This document shows, piece by piece, positions 58,953 through 64,000 of a DNA stretch of 64,000 nt. The notes beneath the pieces were generated by a model. That model saw only the letters and a list, made by a program, of their open reading frames with translations. It had not been told where the DNA came from and did no database searches. How positions within the stretch are numbered: the stretch's first letter is position 1; each line of letters opens with the position of its first letter. A program made the position numbers and the translations under genes. Source of the stretch: Streptomyces sp. NWU339 (GTDB lineage: Bacteria > Actinomycetota > Actinomycetes > Streptomycetales > Streptomycetaceae); NCBI RefSeq assembly GCF_003143855.1, contig NZ_QFRK01000023.1:21870-85869 (forward strand). Direction: 5' to 3'.

Positions 58953-59347
58953 AACCGGCGCAGCGAGCCATGGAGCTACTTCGGACCTGGCCCGACCTCA
59001 CCGCCTGCAAGGCGGGTTGCGGTACCGGACCGGCCCTCCGCTCCGCTCGCGAAGAGATCGTCCACTTCCACTCCGAACGGGACGTCGACCTCCACCTGAC
59101 CCACCGCGCCATTCAGCGCTTCCACTACGATCTGAACGCCTCGACCGCGATCCAGCTGACCCCGGGGTCGAGTTGGGTGACGGTGCACCTGGACTGCGCC
59201 ACCGACGTCGACCTGCTGCTGAGCCTGGTGAGCGTCGCGCTCAAGGCCCACCAGGCCCCACCGCCCCCCTCCGGCGCACCGACGGCTGCCGGGTGCAATT
59301 TCCACCGGGTCACGGTGCTGCCGCGCGACGTGGTGACAGACCGCTGA
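58949..59347 (+). CDS. luciferase-like family protein (DUF5519)
   Basis: 132 residues from ATG 58949. The pattern AMELLRTWPDLTACKAGCGT, SAREEIVHFHSERDVDLHLT, HRAIQRFHYDLNASTAIQLT, PGSSWVTVHLDCATDVDLLL, SLVSVALKAHQ is that of the DUF5519 family, called luciferase family protein because of a region shared with some luciferases. No cofactor motif is visible. The function is unknown; a small cytoplasmic protein. Confidence 0.85.
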   Translation: MKPAQRAMELLRTWPDLTACKAGCGTGPALRSAREEIVHFHSERDVDLHLTHRAIQRFHYDLNASTAIQLTPGSSWVTVHLDCATDVDLLLSLVSVALKAHQAPPPPSGAPTAAGCNFHRVTVLPRDVVTDR

Positions 59348-59407
59348 GAACACCGGGACCGCTGAAAACACCGAGAACGTCGAGAACGTCGAGAACGCTG
59401 AGAACGC
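59345..59407 (+). repeat. seven imperfect tandem 9-bp repeats
   Basis: Units approximating YGAGAACGY run from 59345 to 59407, immediately after and overlapping the DUF5519 stop codon. The last four units (59372-59407) are nearly identical. Non-coding in the 85-base gap to the next, convergent gene. Confidence 0.85.
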
Positions 59408-59432
59408 CGAGTCGCCCGGCAGGCCCCGGGCC

Positions 59433-59627
59433 TTACGGCCGCAGGCCGCTGACGATGTCCGCCGTCGCGGTCAGACCGCTGTGGATGGTGGGGGCGATGC
59501 TCGTACTGGCCAGATAGAACCCGAGCAGCAGGCAGACCAGAGCGTGGGAGAGCTTCAGTCCGCCGTTGCGCAGGAAAATCACCGCCAGGACCGCGAGCAG
59601 CAGCACCACAGAGATGGAAACGGCCAT
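59433..59627 (-). CDS. small membrane protein, 64 residues
   Basis: From ATG 59627, with GAGGAGG upstream. Two hydrophobic segments (VSISVVLLLAVLAVIFL, LSHALVCLLLGFYLAST) are followed by a short tail (IHSGLTATADIVSGL). Small proteins with this layout are common and conserved in streptomycetes, often described only as membrane protein. Function unknown. Confidence 0.75.
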   Translation of the reverse strand: MAVSISVVLLLAVLAVIFLRNGGLKLSHALVCLLLGFYLASTSIAPTIHSGLTATADIVSGLRP

Positions 59628-59730
59628 CGTCAACCTCCTCCGCCACGTCAGCTTCGCGGCGTTCGGCCGCAAGTGTGGCGTAGCGGAGGGTTCGTCCGGG
59701 CGGCTGACCTGTCCTCCGAACGTGTGGTGT

Positions 59731-60594
59731 CTACCGCGGGCGGTACGCGTCGAGGAAGGACTCCAGTCCCGCGAGGTCGTCGGTGTTGAGGTGATCGACG
59801 CCGGCGGCGGCCAGTTCGCCCCACAGGGCGTCCCGGGCGGGGCCCGGCTGGTCCGGGGTGGCCCAGAAGCGCACTCGCCGGCCGCGCGCGTGCGCGGTGC
59901 CCACGATGTCCCGCAGTTTCCGGCGCTCGGCGGCGGGGAACGCGCCGACACCCCGCCAGGTGAAGTGGAGCGTCCAGTTGTCGCTGATCAGCGGGATGAG
60001 AGAGGACCGGGCCGGCCCGCCGAGGTCGGTCAGCCGGCCGTCGTAGAAGGCGCGCCGCACCCGCTGGGCCTCCAGGGGCGCGCGGGCCGCGCGGTCCCCG
60101 GAGACGACGGCGGTGACCGGACCGGGCAGCACTCGGCCGTTGGCGCAGGTGGTGAACAGATGCCGGTACCGGCGCAGGCGGCGGTCGAGTTCGAGGTAGG
60201 TGGACGCGCCCTCGGTCTTGATGTCGACGAGGAGTTGGAACGGCCCCCGGTGCCCCCGGTACACCGAGCCGCGATGGGCCCGCACGCGGGCGGTGAGCGG
60301 GTCGAGGTAGAGGGATTCGAGAGTGCGGGACGGGTCGAGGTCCTCGGGGTCGTGGGCGACGAGGAGTTGGCCGCCCACGAGGAAGATGTCGGCCTCGACG
60401 CTGCCGAACCGGTGGTCGAGTGCGTCGAGGAGGGGACGCGGGTGTTCGTAGTCGTTGTGGGCGTGGGCGCGCCACAACGGACGCGGGTGGTGCCTCTGTT
60501 CACCGGCCGGCGCCTCGGCGGCGGGCAGGGCCACCGAGCCCGCGAAGGCGGCGCCGAGGGTGGTGAGAGCTCTGCGACGGGTGGTGAGGGCCAT
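59731..60594 (-). CDS. PI-PLC/GDPD-like phosphodiesterase, Tat-exported
   Basis: 287 residues. A twin-arginine signal (TTRRRALTTLGAAFAGSVAL) ends near APAGE. The barrel begins with AHAHNDYEHPRPLLDALDHR, the family-typical catalytic His block, then GSVEADIFLVGGQLLVAHDP, LLVDIKTEGASTYLELDRRL, and late barrel strands VRFWATPDQPGPARDALW and AGVDHLNTDDLAGLESFL. This matches the phosphatidylinositol-specific phospholipase C / glycerophosphodiester phosphodiesterase superfamily proteins of actinomycetes. Probably extracellular; substrate unknown. Confidence 0.85.
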   Translation of the reverse strand: MALTTRRRALTTLGAAFAGSVALPAAEAPAGEQRHHPRPLWRAHAHNDYEHPRPLLDALDHRFGSVEADIFLVGGQLLVAHDPEDLDPSRTLESLYLDPLTARVRAHRGSVYRGHRGPFQLLVDIKTEGASTYLELDRRLRRYRHLFTTCANGRVLPGPVTAVVSGDRAARAPLEAQRVRRAFYDGRLTDLGGPARSSLIPLISDNWTLHFTWRGVGAFPAAERRKLRDIVGTAHARGRRVRFWATPDQPGPARDALWGELAAAGVDHLNTDDLAGLESFLDAYRPR

Positions 60595-60725
60595 GCTCCG
60601 CCTCCCTGGAAGTGCCGTACGGGACCACTGGAGTATGGGGCCGGCACCCGCCCGGAGAGCAGTGCTGTGCGGGGAGTTGGCCGATCCGCCGTCGCGCGTT
60701 CACCTCGCCGGGACCAGGCACGCAC

Positions 60726-60755
60726 AGGAGCCCGCCCCGCACGGGGCGGGCTCCT
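60726..60755. terminator. 13-bp hairpin before the acyl-CoA dehydrogenase operon end
   Basis: AGGAGCCCGCCCC (60726-60738) pairs with GGGGCGGGCTCCT (60743-60755) over GCAC. It lies 30 bases beyond the stop of the minus-strand dehydrogenase gene and terminates that operon. Confidence 0.85.
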
Positions 60756-60784
60756 TCGACCAGGGCCTGGCTTGTGACGGGGCC

Positions 60785-61927
60785 TCAGGGTGCCCGGAGG
60801 TCGACCAGTTCGGCCAGGGCCTCGCGGTGGGCGCCCGCCGTACCGTAGGCGATGGAGTCGGCCTTGGCCCGCTTCAGGTACAGGTGGACCGGGTGCTCCC
60901 AGGTCATACCGATGCCGGCGTGCAGTTGCAGTGCCTCCTCGGCGGCGTGGACGGCGACCTGTCCCGCGTAGGCCTGGGCGACGGCGACAGCCACATCGGC
61001 GTCCTGGCCGGCGGACAGGACGGCGGCGGCGTTGCGGGCCGCCGCACGGAGGTTGACGACCTCCAGCCACAGCTGGGCGAGCCGGTGCTTGAGCGCCTGG
61101 AAGCCGCCGACCGGCCGGTCGAACTGCCTGCGGTCCTTCAGGTAGCGGACGGTCTCCGTCAACGCCCAGTCGGAGAGGCCGAGTTGTTCCGAGGCCAGCA
61201 GTCCGGCGCCGGCTCGCAGGGCTCGTCGCACGGCGGGTTCGGCGTCGCCCAGCCTGCGTCCCCGAGCGCCGTCGAGGACGACCGCGGCGACGGGACGGGT
61301 GAGGTCCAGGGACGTCTGACCGGTGACGGTGACCGCGGCCGCCTCGACGGCGTACAGCCCACCGTCGTCCGCCGGTACGAGCAGCACGTCGGCCACGGCG
61401 GCGTCGGCGACGCCGGTCAACTCGCCGTGCAGTGCGCCGTCCACCGCGCGTGCGGTGGCGAAGGACGCGCCGGGCGCGGTGTGCAGCCCGACGGCGAGGA
61501 CCCCGATCCGGCGCGCGGACGCCAGGGAGGCCAGCACGTCCTCCCCGTCCGCGCCCCCGTCCGCGCAGGCCAGCAGCGCCTCGGTGGCCACGACGGCGCT
61601 GGTCAGGTAGGGCACGGGGGCGACGGCCCGCCCCAGCTCCTCCAGTACGACGGCGGCCTCCCGGTGTGTGGCGCCCTGGCCGCCGCGGTCCTCGGGCACC
61701 AGCAGACCGGCCAGGCCCATGCCGTCGGCGAGCGACTTCCACAGTGCCAGGTCGTGCGGGGTGTCCGACTCGGCGCGGGAGAGCACCCCGGCCGCGTCGC
61801 AGTGGTCGGTGAGCAGGTCCCGGACGGCGGCGCGCAGCGCCTCTTCCTCCTCCGAGTAGAGCAGGTCGGGCTGCGGATTCTCCGGGAGCGTCGCGCTCGT
61901 CGTGCTCATCGTGCTCGTCGTGTTCAT
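60785..61927 (-). CDS. acyl-CoA dehydrogenase family protein (second subunit)
   Basis: 380 residues from ATG 61927. N-terminal domain: DLLYSEEEEALRAAVRDLLT, GLAGLLVPEDRGGQGATHRE, AAVVLEELGRAVAPVPYLTS. The FAD loop with TxxxGGSD of the middle domain is not recognisable. C-terminal domain: YLKDRRQFDRPVGGFQALKH, AQLWLEVVNLRAAARNAAAV and LQLHAGIGMTWEHPVHLYLK. The ATG overlaps the stop of the preceding dehydrogenase gene (ATGA, 61924-61927). In actinobacteria such pairs often form alpha2beta2 dehydrogenases for sterol or CoA-ester side chains, with one subunit less active. Substrate unknown. Confidence 0.9.
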   Translation of the reverse strand: MNTTSTMSTTSATLPENPQPDLLYSEEEEALRAAVRDLLTDHCDAAGVLSRAESDTPHDLALWKSLADGMGLAGLLVPEDRGGQGATHREAAVVLEELGRAVAPVPYLTSAVVATEALLACADGGADGEDVLASLASARRIGVLAVGLHTAPGASFATARAVDGALHGELTGVADAAVADVLLVPADDGGLYAVEAAAVTVTGQTSLDLTRPVAAVVLDGARGRRLGDAEPAVRRALRAGAGLLASEQLGLSDWALTETVRYLKDRRQFDRPVGGFQALKHRLAQLWLEVVNLRAAARNAAAVLSAGQDADVAVAVAQAYAGQVAVHAAEEALQLHAGIGMTWEHPVHLYLKRAKADSIAYGTAGAHREALAELVDLRAP

Positions 61928-63162
61928 CGGGCCAGGTCCTTCCACGCGACGTCCTTGTCGGTACGCGGCTCGGACGGCAGCCCCAGGACGCGCTCGGCGA
62001 CGATGTTCAGCAGGACCTCGCTCGTCCCGCCCTCGATGCTGTTGCCCTTGGAGCGGAGATAGCGGTAGCCGGCCCCGCGGCCGGTGAAGTCGACCAGTTC
62101 GGGGCGGCGCATGGCCCAGTCGTCGTACAACAGGCCTTCCGCGCCGAGGAGTTCCACTTCCAGGCCGCTGATCTGCTGGTTGAGGCGGGCGAAGCCCAGC
62201 TTCATCCCGGCGCCTTCGGGACCGGGCTGGCCGGCCGCGAGCCGCTGACGGAGGCGTTCGCCGGTGAGCCGGGCGACCTCGGCCTCCACCCAGAGCCCCA
62301 GCAGACGCTGGTGCAGGTCGTGGGTGCGCAGCTCGGGGCGCTCGCGCCAGGTCCTCGCGACCGGGCCGATCATGCCGCCCTCGCGGGGCAGCCGCGTGCC
62401 GCCGATGGCGACGCGTTCGTTGTTGAGCGTGGTCCGCGCGACCCGCCAGCCGTCGCCGACCTCTCCGAGGCGGTGGGAGTCGGGGATGCGGACGCCGGTG
62501 AGGAAGACCTCGTTGAACTCGGCCTCGCCGGTGATCTGGCGCAGCGGCCGCACCTCGACACCGGGGTCGGTCATGTCGCAGACGAAGTAGGTGATGCCCC
62601 GGTGCTTGGGCACGTTCGGGTCGGTGCGGGCGATGAGGATGGCCCAGCGGGCGAGATGCGCGCTGGAGGTCCACACCTTCTGTCCGTCGACCACCCAGTC
62701 CTCGCCCTCACGGACCGCCCGGGTGCCGAGGGCGGCCAGGTCGGATCCGGCGCCCGGCTCGCTGAACAGCTGGCACCAGACCTCCTCGCCGGTCCACAGC
62801 GGACGGAGGAAGCGCCGCTTCTGCTCCTCCGTGCCGTACTGCAGGATCGTCGGTGCCGCCATGCCCAGCCCGATGCCGATGCGCCGCGGGTCGTTGTCGG
62901 GTGCCCCGGCGGCCTCCAGCTCGGCGTCGACGACGGCCTGGAGGGGTCGCGGGGCGCCGAGCCCGCCGAGCCCCTCGGGGTAGTGCACCCAGGCGAGGCC
63001 CGCGTCGAAGCGGGCGCGCAGGAAGTCGAGGCGGTCGGTGCCGGCAGACGAGGGGGGCGGGCCCGCAGGGCCATCGGTCGAGGGTGGTGGCGGGAGACGG
63101 GTGGGCAGCTGTGCGGCCAGCAACTCCCGGGTGCGGCGCCTCAGTTCGGTGGCGTCGGTCAT
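61924..63162 (-). CDS. acyl-CoA dehydrogenase family protein (first subunit)
   Basis: 412 residues. The N-terminal tail is Pro-rich. Then come VHYPEGLGGLGAPRPLQAVV, PTILQYGTEEQKRRFLRPLW, CQLFSEPGAGSDLAALGTRA with the FAD-contacting motif, VDGQKVWTSSAHLARWAILI, and near the C-terminus LRSKGNSIEGGTSEVLLNIV. It oxidises an acyl-CoA thioester with FAD. It overlaps by four bases both the upstream quinone-oxidoreductase-like gene (63159-63162) and the downstream dehydrogenase gene, so the three are tightly coupled. Confidence 0.93.
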   Translation of the reverse strand: MTDATELRRRTRELLAAQLPTRLPPPPSTDGPAGPPPSSAGTDRLDFLRARFDAGLAWVHYPEGLGGLGAPRPLQAVVDAELEAAGAPDNDPRRIGIGLGMAAPTILQYGTEEQKRRFLRPLWTGEEVWCQLFSEPGAGSDLAALGTRAVREGEDWVVDGQKVWTSSAHLARWAILIARTDPNVPKHRGITYFVCDMTDPGVEVRPLRQITGEAEFNEVFLTGVRIPDSHRLGEVGDGWRVARTTLNNERVAIGGTRLPREGGMIGPVARTWRERPELRTHDLHQRLLGLWVEAEVARLTGERLRQRLAAGQPGPEGAGMKLGFARLNQQISGLEVELLGAEGLLYDDWAMRRPELVDFTGRGAGYRYLRSKGNSIEGGTSEVLLNIVAERVLGLPSEPRTDKDVAWKDLAR

Positions 63163-64000
63163 GCCGCGGCTCCGTTCTGCGGTACGGGCAGCACGGCGAC
63201 GCGTCCGGTGGTGACGCCGTCCGCGACCCGCTGCACGGCGTCGGCGGCGCCGGCGAGCGGCACGCGCTCGCTCACCAGTGGCTTGACGGCACCGCGTGCG
63301 GCCAGGTCGGTGAGCTGTTCGTGGCAGTGCTGGACCAGCTTGGGGTTCTTGGTGTTGTACAGGCCCCAGTGCAGGCCGAGAACCGAGTAGTTCTTCACCA
63401 GGGCGTGGTTCAGCGCCGGGCTGGGGATCGTGCCACTGGCGAAGCCGACGATCACGATGCGGCCCTCGAAGGCGACGACCTTGGCGGACTGGGCGTAGGC
63501 CTGACCGCCGACCGGGTCGTAGATCACGTCGGCGCCCCTGCCTCCGGTGGCGTCCTTCACCGCGGCGATGACGTCCTGCTCACGCCGGTCGATCACCACG
63601 TCACAGCCCAGTTCACGGGCGACGGCCGCCTTCGCGGCACCGCCGACCACGCCGATGACGGTGGCACCCGCGGCCTTGCCCAGTTGCACGGCCGCGCTCC
63701 CGACACCGCCCGCCGCGGCGTGCACGAGCAGGGTCTCGCCGGCCTCCAGACCGGCCCTGCGGTGCAGCCCGAACCAGCCGGTCTGGTAGCCGATGTGCAG
63801 GGCGGCGGCCTCGGCGTCGTCCAGCGCGTCCGGGGCGTCCCGCAGCGCGGCGGCGTCCGCGACGGCGTACTCGGCGAACCCGCCGTACGGCAGCGCGGGG
63901 TTGGCGATCACCCGGCGCCCGTCCTCGGTCTCACCGCAGATCTCCAGACCCGGGGTGAACGGCAGCGGCGGCCTGACCTGGTACTGGCCCCGGCACATCA
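63159..64000 (-). CDS. NADPH:quinone oxidoreductase family (MDR, zinc-free), cut by window edge
   Basis: The frame is open to the right edge, so about 280 C-terminal residues are visible and the true N-terminus lies outside. The sequence includes PPLPFTPGLEICGETEDGRR, YGGFAEYAVADAAALRD, the nucleotide-binding motif LLVHAAAGGVGSAAVQLGKA, and GADVIYDPVGGQAYAQSAKV. These are typical of QorB-like medium-chain reductases. No zinc-ligand cysteines are visible. It is the first visible gene of an operon with two acyl-CoA dehydrogenases and probably reduces an enoyl or quinone-type product. Confidence 0.92.
   Translation of the reverse strand, partial: MCRGQYQVRPPLPFTPGLEICGETEDGRRVIANPALPYGGFAEYAVADAAALRDAPDALDDAEAAALHIGYQTGWFGLHRRAGLEAGETLLVHAAAGGVGSAAVQLGKAAGATVIGVVGGAAKAAVARELGCDVVIDRREQDVIAAVKDATGGRGADVIYDPVGGQAYAQSAKVVAFEGRIVIVGFASGTIPSPALNHALVKNYSVLGLHWGLYNTKNPKLVQHCHEQLTDLAARGAVKPLVSERVPLAGAADAVQRVADGVTTGRVAVLPVPQNGAAA

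Noticed and set aside
1..64000. tRNA and rRNA genes
   Set aside because: I looked for tRNA-like cloverleaf segments and rRNA sequence on both strands by eye and saw none. A covariance-model scan would be needed to exclude them.

Overview
The window looks like a Streptomyces chromosome segment. GC is very high with strong GC bias at third codon positions. Family content is typical of the genus: an XRE/DUF5753 regulator with a DUF397 partner, an SCO5918-type protein, DUF5997, DUF5709, an orphan roadblock protein, a zinc-independent L31, a Streptomyces-type xylose operon, and a rare TTA codon in one transporter gene. No rRNA, tRNA or CRISPR array was recognised by eye.

Bases 1-10,870 are a patchwork of mobile DNA and decayed genes. 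They hold the 3' part of an IS110-family transposase, a stub of a C5 DNA methyltransferase, a GNAT acetyltransferase, and a complete IS630-family element with 14-bp inverted repeats and a flanking TA. Next is a cold-adaptation block (cold-shock protein, DEAD-box RNA helicase, CBS protein, SCO5918-type protein) with large hairpins. After it come a frameshifted GvpU-like gene, a lone HATPase, a DUF2975/XRE pair with a perfect operator, an IS5-type transposase and an N-terminally truncated pectate lyase.

Bases 10,870-23,500 carry metabolic and housekeeping genes: a PaaX-type regulator divergent from an AidB-like acyl-CoA dehydrogenase, a BNR-repeat protein, uracil-DNA glycosylase, an N-acetylglucosamine-kinase-like ATPase, a CbiX-like protein without the usual histidine, a lactonase with a DasR/GntR-like palindrome upstream, a DUF4142 protein, a LysR effector domain without HTH divergent from DUF5997, and an aldo/keto reductase.

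Bases 23,500-40,000 are rich in regulators and transporters: the XRE-DUF397 pair preceded by helically phased GTACGG repeats, a MerR regulator fused to a sliding-clamp-like domain with its own MerR-type promoter, an MFS exporter with a TTA codon, a TrkA-C protein, two tandem-domain universal stress proteins, SRPBCC, YjbQ, a flavin monooxygenase, MltG, an ABC exporter divergent from a MarR regulator, and a heterodimeric ABC exporter whose two NBDs are degenerate in complementary positions.

Bases 40,000-64,000 hold L31, a Ski2-like helicase, TesB, a roadblock protein, a methyltransferase beside a PPOX stub, MpaB, an SNF2 helicase coupled to a SWIM protein, the xylA / xylB-ROK cluster, a phospholipase-like Tat protein, and the end of an operon with two acyl-CoA dehydrogenases and a quinone-oxidoreductase-like protein that runs off the right edge.
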